A DNA stretch of 64,000 nt from Bradyrhizobium roseum. GTDB lineage: Bacteria > Pseudomonadota > Alphaproteobacteria > Rhizobiales > Xanthobacteraceae. The translations under genes and the position numbers were made by a program. The stretch spans positions 4,588,001-4,652,000 of the forward strand of contig NZ_CP129212.1 in assembly GCF_030413175.1 (NCBI RefSeq), read 5' to 3'. This document shows, piece by piece, positions 1 to 8,944 of the stretch (position 1 is its first letter; each line of letters begins with the position of its first letter). A model generated the notes under the pieces. It made no database searches, was not told the origin of the DNA, and was given only the letters and a program-made list of their open reading frames with translations.

Positions 1-1870
1 GGGCGAGTTTCTCCCGCGCCGCCTCGGCCTCGCGCTGCCTGTTCCACATGCTGGCGTAGAGCCCACCGGCCGTCAGAAGCTTGGCATGGGTGCCGCGCTC
101 GGCGATGCGGCCTTGATCCAGCACGATAATTTCATCTGCGCCGACGATGGTCGACAGCCGGTGCGCGATCACCAGCGAGGTGCGGCCGCGCGAGACGCGC
201 TCCAGCGCCTCCTGGATCTCATGCTCGGTGTGGCTGTCGAGCGCCGAGGTCGCCTCGTCCAGCACCAGGATCGGCGGCGCCTTCAGCACGGTGCGCGCAA
301 TTGCCACGCGCTGCTTCTCGCCGCCGGACAGTTTCAGGCCGCGCTCGCCGACCTGGGTTTCATACCCCTTCGGCGACATGCGGATGAAGGCGTCGATCTG
401 CGCCAGTTGCGCCGCCTCCTCCACCTCGGTGTCGCTGGCGTCCCAGCGGCCGTAGCGGATGTTGTAGCGGATCGTATCGTTAAACAGCACGGTGTCCTGC
501 GGCACCATGCCGATCGAGGCGCGCAGGCTCGCCTGCGTCACGTTCCGGATGTCCTGGCCGTCGATCAGGATCTTTCCGCCGGAGACGTCGTAAAGACGAA
601 ACAACAGCCGCGAAATCGTCGACTTGCCGGCACCGGAGGGACCGACGATCGCTACCGTCTTGCCGGCCGGCACCTCGAAGCTGAGGCCTTTCAGGATCTG
701 CCGATCGGGATCGTAGGCAAAGCGCACGTCGTCGAAGCGCACATTGCCTGAAGTCACGATCAACGGCATGGCTCCCGGGATATCCTTGACCTCGGGATTG
801 CGCGACAGGACATCGAACATTTTCTCGATGTCGATGATCGCCTGCTTGATCTCGCGATAGACCATGCCCATGAAATTCAGCGGCTGGTAGAGCTGGATCA
901 TCATGGCGTTGATCATGACGAAATCGCCGACCGTATGCGTTCCGTTGCGGATGCCGGACACGCACATCAGCATGGTCGCCGTCAGGCCGGCGGTGAAGAT
1001 GATCGCCTGCCCGGCGTTGAGAATCGCCAGCGACGTGTAGGTCTTGACGCTGGCTTTCTCGAACCGCTCCATTGAGCGGTCGTAACGCGCAGCCTCGCGC
1101 TCTTCCGCGCTGAAATATTTCACCGTCTCGTAGTTCAGCAGCGAGTCGATCGCCTTGGTATTCGCCTCGCTGTCGGAATCGTTCATCTTGCGGCGGATCT
1201 CGATCCGCCACTCGGTCGCGACATAGGTGTAGGTCATGAAGACCACGACCGTGACCATCACGGCGGCGACATAGCGCCAGTCGAACTGCCACAGCAGTAC
1301 CGCCGCCAGCAGCGCGACCTCGACGACGGTCGGGATCAACTGCAGGATCACCATCCGCACGATCACCTCGATGCCGGAGCGGCCACGCTCCAGCACCCGC
1401 GTCAGGCCGCCGGTCTTGCGCTCCAGATGAAAGCGCAGCGACAATTCGTGCATGTGGACGAAGGTGATGTAGGCGAGCTTGCGCACCGCATGCATCGCGA
1501 CACGGGCGAAGATACCGTCACGCCACTGCGTCAGTACCGCCATCAGCACGCGTATCGCGCCGTAGCTTGCGGTCATCAGCAAAGGCGAGGCGATCAGCCA
1601 CAGCATCCAGTTCGACGCTTCGACCGGCGCGGTGCCCACGCCGTTCAGCGCATCGATCGCCCATTTGAAGGTGAACGGCACCGTCAGCGTCGCGACCTTG
1701 GCGACCAGCAGCAGCACCACCGACCAGACCACGCGCATCTTCAGATCCGCGCGGTCGCCCGGCCAGATATAGGGCCACAGATGCGCCAGCGTCCCGATCA
1801 GGGTCGCTTTCTCGGCGGAACCGCTGGGCGGAGATTGCGTGGCCGCAGTGTGCGAATCAGCGTCAGCCAT
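1..1870 (-). CDS. ABC transporter, fused permease and ATPase (ATM1/HMT1-like), C-terminus beyond window
   Basis: The leftward frame opens with ATG at 1868-1870 and stays open to base 1, giving about 623 residues without a stop. The N-terminal half is a six-helix exporter membrane domain. The C-terminal half is a nucleotide-binding domain: Walker A GPSGAGKS near residue 407, signature LSGGEKQRVAIAR near 515, Walker B LVLDEATSALD, and an H-loop in VIAHRLSTI. The motif NTKAIDSLLNYETVKYF is typical of the ATM1/HMT1 heavy-metal or Fe-S/glutathione exporter branch rather than lipid A flippases. It should be an inner-membrane homodimer. The substrate cannot be read from sequence. Only the extreme C-terminus is missing. 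Confidence 0.9.
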   Translation of the reverse strand, partial: MADADSHTAATQSPPSGSAEKATLIGTLAHLWPYIWPGDRADLKMRVVWSVVLLLVAKVATLTVPFTFKWAIDALNGVGTAPVEASNWMLWLIASPLLMTASYGAIRVLMAVLTQWRDGIFARVAMHAVRKLAYITFVHMHELSLRFHLERKTGGLTRVLERGRSGIEVIVRMVILQLIPTVVEVALLAAVLLWQFDWRYVAAVMVTVVVFMTYTYVATEWRIEIRRKMNDSDSEANTKAIDSLLNYETVKYFSAEEREAARYDRSMERFEKASVKTYTSLAILNAGQAIIFTAGLTATMLMCVSGIRNGTHTVGDFVMINAMMIQLYQPLNFMGMVYREIKQAIIDIEKMFDVLSRNPEVKDIPGAMPLIVTSGNVRFDDVRFAYDPDRQILKGLSFEVPAGKTVAIVGPSGAGKSTISRLLFRLYDVSGGKILIDGQDIRNVTQASLRASIGMVPQDTVLFNDTIRYNIRYGRWDASDTEVEEAAQLAQIDAFIRMSPKGYETQVGERGLKLSGGEKQRVAIARTVLKAPPILVLDEATSALDSHTEHEIQEALERVSRGRTSLVIAHRLSTIVGADEIIVLDQGRIAERGTHAKLLTAGGLYASMWNRQREAEAAREKLA

Positions 1871-2073
1871 CGCGGTCGCGTCCGCAGCAAGGTGGCGCGA
1901 CGGCCGCCGTCAGATGGTTGTTGATGATCTGCATAGACCCGTCATATAGAGCGTTTAACTCTCCCGTACAGCCTTGAAAGATAAATCTTTCCCCCGTTCG
2001 GTTTGATTTCGGGCCTATTTCTGCTGCATCAGCGAAAGGAGTCAGGCTTGAGCTTTCCCAGGTGCGGTGCCAC

Positions 2074-2703
2074 ATGATTCCCATGGATCAAATGAAAACC
2101 GATCAAATCAAAACAGTCTGTGTCTATTGCGGCTCCGGCCCCGGCTCCAGCCCGCGCTTCGTTGAAGCTGCCCTCGCACTGGGAAAGATTTTCGCCGAGA
2201 ACAACATCCGGCTCGTCTATGGCGGCGGATCGGTCGGGCTGATGGGTGCGGTCGCCAAAGGCACGCTGGATCACGGTGGCCAGGTGACCGGCATCATTCC
2301 GGATTTCCTGCGATCCCGCGAGCACATGCTGACGCGCGTTCAGGAAATGATCGTCACGCCCGACATGCACGAGCGCAAGCGGCTGATGTTCGAACATTCC
2401 GACGCGTTCGTGGCGCTGCCCGGCGGCATCGGCACGCTGGAGGAACTGGTCGAGCAGATGACCTGGCAGCAGCTCGGCCGCCACGCCAAGCCGGTGCTGC
2501 TCGCCAACATCGACGGTTTCTGGGAACCGTTGATCGCGCTGCTGGCGCATATGCGCGAGACCGAATTCATCCGCCCGGGACTGAACATCGACGTGCTCAA
2601 GGCGGAGCGGGTCGAAGACATCGTGCCGCGCCTGCGCGCCGCCGCCGCCCGCGCGCCTGAAGGCAGCAAGGAAATGGCCCCGGAAATGGCGCGGAAGCTG
2701 TGA
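2074..2703 (+). CDS. LOG family protein (cytokinin riboside 5'-monophosphate phosphoribohydrolase-like)
   Basis: About 209 residues with a Rossmann-like fold. It has the family hallmarks GGGSVGLMG and PGGIGTLEEL (the PGGxGTxxE motif) plus the catalytic-site Arg in MHERKRLMFEHSDAF. LOG enzymes cleave the N-glycosidic bond of nucleoside 5'-monophosphates; in plants and some bacteria this releases free cytokinin, while many bacterial members may be nucleotide housekeepers. The start is ambiguous: GTG at 2062 and ATGs at 2074, 2083 and 2092 are all in frame. I chose 2074; conserved sequence starts only at IKTVCVYCGSG. The gene is monocistronic and divergent from the ABC exporter. Confidence 0.88.
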   Translation: MIPMDQMKTDQIKTVCVYCGSGPGSSPRFVEAALALGKIFAENNIRLVYGGGSVGLMGAVAKGTLDHGGQVTGIIPDFLRSREHMLTRVQEMIVTPDMHERKRLMFEHSDAFVALPGGIGTLEELVEQMTWQQLGRHAKPVLLANIDGFWEPLIALLAHMRETEFIRPGLNIDVLKAERVEDIVPRLRAAAARAPEGSKEMAPEMARKL

Positions 2704-2711
2704 ATTTTTAG

Positions 2712-2782
2712 GGCGGGTTAGCGGAGCGTAACCCGCCATCGCGGCGCCGACGTATCGGCGGATTACGCCCAGCTAATCCGCC
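2712..2782. repeat. Pair of tandem hairpins, possible terminator
   Basis: Two related hairpins follow the LOG gene: GGCGGGTTA (2712-2720) pairs with TAACCCGCC (2729-2737), and GGCGGATTA (2757-2765) pairs with TAATCCGCC (2774-2782). Each has a perfect 9-bp stem and an 8-base loop. They resemble a palindromic intergenic repeat common in Bradyrhizobium and sit between two convergent genes, so they may end transcription from both sides. There is no T-tract. Confidence 0.6.
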
Positions 2783-2790
2783 CTCCGCTT

Positions 2791-3168
2791 TCACTCGCTC
2801 GGAAACGTCACGGCCTCGATGCGATTACCGTCGGGATCGATGACGAACGCGGCGTAATACTTGACGCGATCATGCGGACGCAGGCCCGGTGCGCCGTCGG
2901 AACGGCCGCCGGTGCTCAGCGCCGCGGCATGAAACGCATCGACTTCGCCGACTGCCTTGGCGCGCAGGCAGACGTGTGTGCCGCTTTCGGGCGGCACCGG
3001 CGCCATGCCGGCGCGCAGGTTGATCCAGAATTCGGGATAGGTTTTGCCGAAGCCGATCGTGGCCGGACGGGTGACGAGGCGCGACAGGCCGAGCGGGGCC
3101 AGGGTTGCTTCATAGAAGCTCGCGGCGCGTTCGAGATCGGCAACGCCGACGGAGATGTGGTCGATCAT
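2791..3168 (-). CDS. VOC / glyoxalase superfamily protein
   Basis: A 125-residue protein starting MIDHISVGVADLERAA and ending EAVTFPSE, a single vicinal-oxygen-chelate module. The metal-ligand pattern fits the fold: His near the N-terminus, His in GTHVCLRA, and Glu in DPDGNRIEAV. Such proteins bind divalent metals and act as lyases, dioxygenases or resistance proteins; the substrate is unknown. The open frame extends upstream to 3279, but that extension is translated palindromic repeat (3188-3298), so ATG at 3168 is the credible start. Confidence 0.82.
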   Translation of the reverse strand: MIDHISVGVADLERAASFYEATLAPLGLSRLVTRPATIGFGKTYPEFWINLRAGMAPVPPESGTHVCLRAKAVGEVDAFHAAALSTGGRSDGAPGLRPHDRVKYYAAFVIDPDGNRIEAVTFPSE

Positions 3169-3187
3169 GGTATAGCCCCGCTCTCTC

Positions 3188-3298
3188 CCGTCATTGCGAG
3201 CGAAGCGAAGCAATTCATGGCGCGGCCTAACGGATAGGTGGATTGCTTCGCTACGCTCCCATGCGCAAATGCTTCGCATTTGTCGCAGGCAATGACGG
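3188..3298. repeat. Intergenic palindromic repeat (CGTCATTGCGAGCGAAGC type)
   Basis: The unit is bounded by CCGTCATTGC at 3188-3197 and its inverse GCAATGACGG at 3289-3298, with internal inverted copies of GAAGCGAAGCAA / TTGCTTCGC. This sequence type is scattered between genes of Bradyrhizobium and relatives. Translated leftward it yields the familiar false peptide SEAIHLS...LLRFARNDG. No function is established. Confidence 0.8.
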
Positions 3299-3321
3299 CT
3301 GATAGACCGTCACCGCTGCTC

Positions 3322-4920
3322 TCACACCGGCGCGCCTGATTTCACCAGCTTGTAGATCACCGAATCCATCAGCGCCTGGAACGAGGCGTCGATGATGTTG
3401 GGTGACACCCCGACCGTGGTCCAACTGTCGCCATTCTCGTCCTCGCTCTCGATCAGCACCCGCGTCACCGCTTCGGTGCCGCCATTGAGGATACGCACGC
3501 GGTAATCGATCAGCTTCAGGCCTTCGATGTATTTCTGGTATTTGCCGAGGTCCTTGCGCAGCGCGACGTCGAGCGCGTTGACGGGACCGTTGCCTTCCGC
3601 CGCCGAGATCAGCCGCTCGCCGGCGACGTCGACCTTGACCACGGCGAGCGCCACCGTGACGCGCTGGCCGTTGGAATTGTAGCGCTGCTCGACATTGACG
3701 TCGAACTGCTCGACCTTGAAATATTCCGATACCTTGCCGAGCGTGCGCCGCGCCAACAGATCGAACGACGCGTTGGCGGATTCATAGGCATAGCCCGCGG
3801 CCTCCCGCTCCTTCAGTTCCTCGACCAGCCGCGCCAGCTTTGGGTCGCTCTTCTCGTAGGCGATGCCGGCGCGGTCGAGTTCGGCCATCACGTTGGAGCG
3901 GCCGGCCTGGTCGGATACCAGCACCTTGCGGTGGTTGCCGACCGATTCCGGCAGCACGTGCTCGTAAGTGTGCGGATCCTTCATGACCGCAGAGGCGTGG
4001 ATGCCGGTCTTGGTCACGAAGGCGCTTTCGCCGACGTAAGCCGCATGACGGTTCGGCGCACGGTTGAGCATGTCGTCGAGCGTGCGCGATACCTTCATCA
4101 AGGTTGCCATCTTCTCGGCAGTGACGCCGATATCGAAGGCGTCGGAGAATTCGTTCTTCAAGCGCAGCGTCGGGATCAGCGAACAGAGATTGGCGTTGCC
4201 GCAGCGCTCGCCGAGCCCGTTCAGCGTGCCCTGGATCTGCCGTGCGCCGGCGCGCACCGCGGCCAACGAATTCGCCACCGCCTGCTCGGTATCGTTATGG
4301 GCGTGGATGCCGACATGGCTGCCCGGAATCTGCGTTACAATGTGGCCGACGATGGTCTCGATCTCATGCGGCATGGTGCCGCCGTTGGTGTCGCACAACA
4401 CCACCCAGCGCGCGCCGGAGTCATAGGCCGCCTTGGCGCAGGCGAGCGCGAACCCGGCGTCTTCCTTGTAACCGTCGAAAAAATGCTCGCAATCGACCAT
4501 CACCTCGCGCCCCGCGGCCTTCGCTGCCACGACGCTGTCGCGGATCGAGGCGAGGTTTTCCTCGTTGGTGGTCTCCAGCGCCACCCGCACCTGATAGGCC
4601 GAGGACTTGGCGACAAAGCAGATCGCATCCGCCTTGGCCTCGATCAGCGCCGCGAGCCCGGGATCGTTCGAGGCCGAGCGGCCCGGACGGCGCGTCATGC
4701 CGAAGGCGGTGAATTTGGCCTGTTCCAGCTTCGGCTTCTTGGCGAAGAATTCGGTATCGGTCGGGTTGGCGCCGGGATAGCCACCCTCGACATAGTCGAT
4801 GCCGAGCTCATCCAGCATTTGCGCGATGATCTGCTTGTCGTGCAGCGTGAAATCGACGCCGTTGGTCTGCGCGCCGTCGCGCAGCGTGGTGTCAAACAGA
4901 TAGAGGCGTTCGCGGCTCAT
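3322..4920 (-). CDS. cimA: (R)-citramalate synthase
   Basis: A 532-residue HMGL/isopropylmalate-synthase-like enzyme. It condenses pyruvate and acetyl-CoA to (R)-citramalate, the threonine-independent entry to isoleucine synthesis. The N-terminal TIM barrel carries FDTTLRDGAQ near residue 10 and the metal-ligand motif HAHND near 210, followed by GTLNGLGERCGNANL. The C-terminus (about 400-532) is the LeuA-type allosteric domain. The start MSRERLYLF at 4920 overlaps the upstream GNAT stop by ATGA, so translation is probably coupled. It is the last gene of the cysS unit. Confidence 0.95.
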   Translation of the reverse strand: MSRERLYLFDTTLRDGAQTNGVDFTLHDKQIIAQMLDELGIDYVEGGYPGANPTDTEFFAKKPKLEQAKFTAFGMTRRPGRSASNDPGLAALIEAKADAICFVAKSSAYQVRVALETTNEENLASIRDSVVAAKAAGREVMVDCEHFFDGYKEDAGFALACAKAAYDSGARWVVLCDTNGGTMPHEIETIVGHIVTQIPGSHVGIHAHNDTEQAVANSLAAVRAGARQIQGTLNGLGERCGNANLCSLIPTLRLKNEFSDAFDIGVTAEKMATLMKVSRTLDDMLNRAPNRHAAYVGESAFVTKTGIHASAVMKDPHTYEHVLPESVGNHRKVLVSDQAGRSNVMAELDRAGIAYEKSDPKLARLVEELKEREAAGYAYESANASFDLLARRTLGKVSEYFKVEQFDVNVEQRYNSNGQRVTVALAVVKVDVAGERLISAAEGNGPVNALDVALRKDLGKYQKYIEGLKLIDYRVRILNGGTEAVTRVLIESEDENGDSWTTVGVSPNIIDASFQALMDSVIYKLVKSGAPV

Positions 4921-5429
4921 GTCGGTGCTCCCGGCGCTGCGCCTTCGGCCAGCGTCTTCTGCATCGTGGTGTTGGCGAGCCATTCGCCATTGAGCGTGAC
5001 CGTGTTGCGCTGCTTGGGCGTGTAACCGCGCTTGCGAAACAGCGGCTCCGCGGTATCGCTGGCATCGACCGTGAGGATTTTGGCCCCGCGCGCGCCCGCC
5101 AATTTTTCCAACGCATCGACCAACATCGAGGCGATGCCCTGCCCCGCCACGCTCGGATGCACGAACAGCATGTCGATGTGATCGGGCCCCTTCAGCGAGG
5201 CAAAACCGACCGGTGCGTTCTGGATGGTCGCGATCAGCGTCAACTGCCCGGCGAGTTTTTTGCCGAACGCTTCCTCATCCTCGGCCGCCTGTGCCCAGGC
5301 CTGCTGCTGCGCCTCGCTGTAGTCGTCGCCGGTCAGACCTTCGATGGCGGCAACGAAGATCGCCGCCAGCATCGGAACATCCGCCGGCAGGAACGGCCGC
5401 AAGCCGGGTTTGGGCAATGCCTGTCCCAT
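4917..5429 (-). CDS. GNAT family N-acetyltransferase
   Basis: A 170-residue protein starting MGQALPKPGLRPFLPADVP. It has the GNAT acetyl-CoA site at HPSVAGQGIASMLVDALE (an R/Q-x-x-G-x-G/A variant) followed by the C-terminal TVDASDTAEPLFRKRGY block. The acceptor is unknown. The open frame continues upstream to 5555, but that part lies across the 37-aa gene and has no homologous look; ATG 5429 is preceded by a plausible TAGGGA ribosome site. The stop overlaps the cimA start by 4 bp, placing it within the cysS-cimA unit. Confidence 0.87.
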   Translation of the reverse strand: MGQALPKPGLRPFLPADVPMLAAIFVAAIEGLTGDDYSEAQQQAWAQAAEDEEAFGKKLAGQLTLIATIQNAPVGFASLKGPDHIDMLFVHPSVAGQGIASMLVDALEKLAGARGAKILTVDASDTAEPLFRKRGYTPKQRNTVTLNGEWLANTTMQKTLAEGAAPGAPT

Positions 5430-5434
5430 CGTCC

Positions 5435-5548
5435 CTACCACAATCCGTACAGCTTGGTCGCCAGCGCCACCGCACCGGCGATCAGCGCGATCTTGAGCGC
5501 GATATAGTAGAGCCAGTGTCTCGGAAACGGCGTATCGGGCTTGTCCAT
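5435..5548 (-). CDS. 37-aa single-span membrane peptide between cysS and GNAT gene
   Basis: The peptide begins [16 protein letters not shown], continues with a hydrophobic stretch rich in Ile, Ala and Leu (about residues 14-32) and ends KLYGLW. Its ATG (5546-5548) shares one base with the cysS stop (TGATG), and its TAG (5435-5437) lies 5 bp before the GNAT start. This filled, phase-perfect slot in a tightly packed operon is the main reason to call it real. The charged N-terminus, one helix and short tail suggest an inner-membrane micro-protein. No function is known to me. Confidence 0.65.
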   Translation of the reverse strand: MDKPDTPFPRHWLYYIALKIALIAGAVALATKLYGLW

Positions 5549-6963
5549 CACGCAACCTCCCATGTCGTCACCGGTTTTCCGTCAGCGTCCTTGCCGTCCT
5601 TGATGGCAACGCCCATCGCGACTAGCTCATCGCGGATGCGATCGGATTCCTTGAAATCCTTTCGGGCACGCGCGGCGGCGCGCTCCGCAATCAGCTCATC
5701 GACCCGCTTGGCGTCGATGCCGCTCGCCTGCTGCTTGCGTCCCTTCCATGCGGCCGCACCCATCGAGAGGAAGCCGAGCAACCGGAGCGAGGCGGCAAAC
5801 GCGCTACGTTCGCGCGCCCCGCCGGACGCTGCCCTGTTACGCAGCCCATGCAGCACGGCCATGGCCTGCGCCGTGTTGAGATCGTCATACAGCGCTTCGA
5901 TCATCGCCGTAGATGGCTCGCCGCCCTCGGCGTCGGCCGCGACCGCATACCAATCGTCGAGCGTCTTCGCGCTCTCCTCGGCGCCCTTCAGCGTCCAGTC
6001 GAGCGGTGAGCGATAATGCGTCTTCAGCATGTTGAGACGCAGCACCTCGCCCGGCCAATCGGCCAGCAAGTCCCGGATCGTAAAGAAGTTGCCGAGCGAT
6101 TTCGACATCTTCTCGCTCTCGAGCTGCAGGAAGCCGTTGTGCATCCAGACATTCGCCATGCGGTCGGTATGGAAGGCGCAGCAGGTCTGCGCGAGTTCGT
6201 TCTCATGGTGCGGAAACACCAGGTCGATGCCGCCGCCATGAATGTCGAATTTCTCGCCAAGATGCTTCCAGGCCATCGCCGAGCACTCTATGTGCCAGCC
6301 GGGGCGGCCTTCCGCCTTGATGCCCGCCGGCGACGGCCATGACGGCTCGCCCGGCTTCGACGGCTTCCACAGCACGAAGTCGGTATTGTCGCGCTTGTAG
6401 GGCGCGACGTCGACGCGCGCGCCGGCGATCATCTCGTCGAGCGAGCGTTTTGACAGCGCGCCGTAGCGCGGCATCACAGAATTGGCTTCGTTCATCGCCT
6501 GCGGCGAGAACAGCACGTGATCCTCGGCGACATAGGCAAAGCCGCCGGCCACGAGCTTCTCGATGATCGCCCGCATCTCCGGAATGTGCTCGGTCGCGCG
6601 CGGCTGCACGGTCGGCGCCAGGCACCCCAGTGCGGCGACATCGTCCTGATATTGCTTGTACGTCTCCTCGGTGACCTTGCGGATCGCCTCGTTCAGCGGC
6701 ACGCCGGGATAATCGCGCGCGGCGCGCACGTTGATCTTGTCGTCGACGTCGGTGATGTTGCGAACGTACTTCACGTGATCGGCGCCGTAGCGATGGCGGA
6801 GCGCACGGAACAGCACGTCGAACACGATCGCCGCGCGGCCGTTGCCGATATGGGCGAAGTCATAGACCGTCGGTCCGCATGCATACATGCGCACGTTCGC
6901 TGGATCGAGCGGCACCAGCGGTCGCTTCTCCTTCGTCAGGGTATCGTAGAGGCGCAGTTCCAT
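5548..6963 (-). CDS. cysS: Cysteine--tRNA ligase
   Basis: A 471-residue class I aminoacyl-tRNA synthetase that charges tRNA-Cys. Visible motifs are the zinc/active-site Cys in [17 protein letters not shown] (HIGH equivalent HIGN), a further zinc site in [13 protein letters not shown] and [10 protein letters not shown], and KMSKSLGN near residue 285. The length is normal for the family. It is the first gene of a leftward unit continuing into the 37-aa peptide, GNAT protein and cimA. Confidence 0.97.
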   Translation of the reverse strand: MELRLYDTLTKEKRPLVPLDPANVRMYACGPTVYDFAHIGNGRAAIVFDVLFRALRHRYGADHVKYVRNITDVDDKINVRAARDYPGVPLNEAIRKVTEETYKQYQDDVAALGCLAPTVQPRATEHIPEMRAIIEKLVAGGFAYVAEDHVLFSPQAMNEANSVMPRYGALSKRSLDEMIAGARVDVAPYKRDNTDFVLWKPSKPGEPSWPSPAGIKAEGRPGWHIECSAMAWKHLGEKFDIHGGGIDLVFPHHENELAQTCCAFHTDRMANVWMHNGFLQLESEKMSKSLGNFFTIRDLLADWPGEVLRLNMLKTHYRSPLDWTLKGAEESAKTLDDWYAVAADAEGGEPSTAMIEALYDDLNTAQAMAVLHGLRNRAASGGARERSAFAASLRLLGFLSMGAAAWKGRKQQASGIDAKRVDELIAERAAARARKDFKESDRIRDELVAMGVAIKDGKDADGKPVTTWEVA

Positions 6964-7264
6964 GGGATATCCGTACCTTGCGGCCGGGCGTCCAGTGATC
7001 TCATATTTTGAGAAAAGACGGCCTCAGCCAGCGAATCGCTAGCTAATAATCTCGCGGCAAATGCTGCAGATGGCGAGGCGGCCGTTCATGGTTCCACCAT
7101 TGCGGTATCGGGCTGCAATCGTCAAGGCCTTGCTCGTGCCCGATTTGGGGGCGATCAGGCCCCCGAACCCCTCGCCATTCGCCGCCGCCTGAAGGGCCTT
7201 GGTTAATCATTGTTAACATTTTGGGCCTATTCCTGTGGCCCTCTCCTCATCCCGGTAGCCCTCC
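6964..7264. other. Divergent intergenic region cysS / exported protein
   Basis: About 300 bp with no credible gene. It must hold the cysS promoter (leftward) and that of the small exported protein (rightward). A 6-bp hairpin GGGGGC / GCCCCC lies at 7147-7164, and an AT-rich stretch (TTAATCATTGTTAACATTTT) precedes the rightward gene. I cannot assign -35/-10 boxes with confidence. Confidence 0.4.
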
Positions 7265-7573
7265 ATGCGACTTTCTTCAGCCCTCGTAGCCAGCGCCTTC
7301 CTGATGGGCGCATCGGCCGCCTTCGCTGACACCCGTGTTTTCATCGTCGCCAACCAGGCCGACGGCTACGGCGTCGACGAATGCCTCGCCAGGGGCGAGA
7401 AATGCGGCGCCCATGCCGCCCGCTCCTACTGCCAGTCACGCGAATTTGCACAGGCCACCGCCTATCGCCGGGTCGAGCCTGAAGAGGTCACTAGCGCGGT
7501 TCCGGGCAATGGCAGCGACGCATGTTTCGGCCCTGGCTGCGGCGAATACGTCGCCATTACCTGTCAGCGCTAG
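7265..7573 (+). CDS. Small exported protein of unknown function
   Basis: 102 residues. A Sec signal peptide of about 21 residues ends in SAAFA, followed by a mature part with eight cysteines (DECLARGEKCG, SYCQSRE, DACFGPGCGEYV, ITCQR), suggesting a disulfide-bonded periplasmic protein. I recognise no domain. It stands directly upstream of the DUF2865 gene on the same strand and could be co-transcribed with it. Confidence 0.75.
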   Translation: MRLSSALVASAFLMGASAAFADTRVFIVANQADGYGVDECLARGEKCGAHAARSYCQSREFAQATAYRRVEPEEVTSAVPGNGSDACFGPGCGEYVAITCQR

Positions 7574-7750
7574 TCATCTGTGCCGGAATACCAGGGACTG
7601 GCTGCCACATCGGCGCCCCGGAAACGACGTGACGCTGCCCCGAGAAGCGGCTATTGGATGCCGCCTTGGCTGCGGAATGCCGCCTCGGTCGCGCGATGGG
7701 GCCAGCGATTGGGCTGTTCGGCCGCGCGGATCAGCCCTCAACGGCGGGAT

Positions 7751-8902
7751 ATGCTGGAAATTCGCAACGCGCTTGCCCTTCGGATTCTGACCTGCGCCGT
7801 CCTGCTCGGTATCGCCGCCCCGGGCGCGCCCGCGCTTGCGCAGTCGAACCAGGATGCGATGGCGCAGATGGGCCAGGATAACCCACAAGCGCAGGGTAAC
7901 CCGATCTGCATCCGGCTCGAAGGCCAGCTGGCGACCATCGATCGCGGCGCCGGCACCGGAGACCCCGCCAAGGATGAACAGATCCGCCGCTATCAGGATG
8001 CGCAGGCCAAGCAGCAGGCCGAACTAGATCGAGTCACGCAGCAAGCCAGGCGGATGGACTGCGACAGTTCCGGCTTCTTCTCGCTGTTCAACGGCCGCTC
8101 GGCGCAGTGCGGCCCGGTCAACAACCAGATCCAGCAGATGCGCGCCAATCTCGACCAGATCACCTCCAGCCTGGAACGCCTGCGCAGCGGCGGCATTGGC
8201 GGCGCCGACCGTGAAAACCAGCGCCGCTCGGTGCTGACGGCGCTCGCCCAGAACAATTGCGGCCCGCAATATGCCGCCGCGGCGCGCGGTCCCGGCAACT
8301 TCATCGACAGCCTGTTCGGCACCCCCAACCAGTCGCTGCCGCCGCCCAGCGCCGACTTCGGCGCGCCCTCCGGCACCTTCCGCACCGTCTGCGTCCGCAC
8401 CTGCGACGGCGGTTATTTCCCGGTGTCGTTCGCCACGTATCAGGCGCGTTTCGGTGACGACGAGCGGGCCTGCAAGGCGCTTTGCCCGGCGACGGAAGCA
8501 ACGCTGTTCACCTACCGCAATCCCGGCGAGGACATCAATCAGGCAGTCTCGATCAACGGCCAGTCCTACACATCGCTTCCCAACGCATTCAAATACCGCA
8601 CCGAGTTCAACCCGTCCTGCGCCTGCAAGGCCGCAGGGCAGACCTGGTCGGAAGCATTGAAGTCGGTCGACGACCGGGCCGGCGTCGAACAGGGCGACAT
8701 CATCGTCACCGAGGAAAGCGCCAGGCGGATGCAGCAGCGCGCCCAGCCCAAGGGCGCGACGCCGACGGCCAAGAAGGGCGCCGCGCCTGGCACCAACGCC
8801 GCACCGGCTTCCTCTACAGCTCCGGCCGAGACGACCGCGGTCGCCCCCGAGAGGGACAAGGTCCGCACCGTGGGCCCGACCTTCATCCCGCCGAAGCAGT
8901 AG
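7751..8902 (+). CDS. DUF2865 domain-containing exported protein
   Basis: 383 residues from ATG 7751, which gives a clean signal peptide ending APALAQ; the same frame is open back to 7580 without signal character. The central part has glutamine-rich helical sequence. It is followed by the DUF2865 block with conserved Cys residues (VCVRTCDGGYFPVSF, CKALCPA, NPSCACKA). The C-terminus is low-complexity Ala/Pro/Thr. The family is common in Bradyrhizobiaceae and periplasmic, with unknown role. Confidence 0.85.
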   Translation: MLEIRNALALRILTCAVLLGIAAPGAPALAQSNQDAMAQMGQDNPQAQGNPICIRLEGQLATIDRGAGTGDPAKDEQIRRYQDAQAKQQAELDRVTQQARRMDCDSSGFFSLFNGRSAQCGPVNNQIQQMRANLDQITSSLERLRSGGIGGADRENQRRSVLTALAQNNCGPQYAAAARGPGNFIDSLFGTPNQSLPPPSADFGAPSGTFRTVCVRTCDGGYFPVSFATYQARFGDDERACKALCPATEATLFTYRNPGEDINQAVSINGQSYTSLPNAFKYRTEFNPSCACKAAGQTWSEALKSVDDRAGVEQGDIIVTEESARRMQQRAQPKGATPTAKKGAAPGTNAAPASSTAPAETTAVAPERDKVRTVGPTFIPPKQ

Positions 8903-8944
8903 ATAAAACGGTATGACCTGATGCGGACTCGTCCGCAGGGCTCA

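Noticed and set aside
2029..2739. 236-codon leftward frame over the LOG gene
   Set aside because: Antisense shadow of a well supported gene.
8922..8937. Short hairpin TGCGGA-CTCG-TCCGCA between convergent genes
   Set aside because: Six base pairs and no T-tract; too weak to call a terminator.
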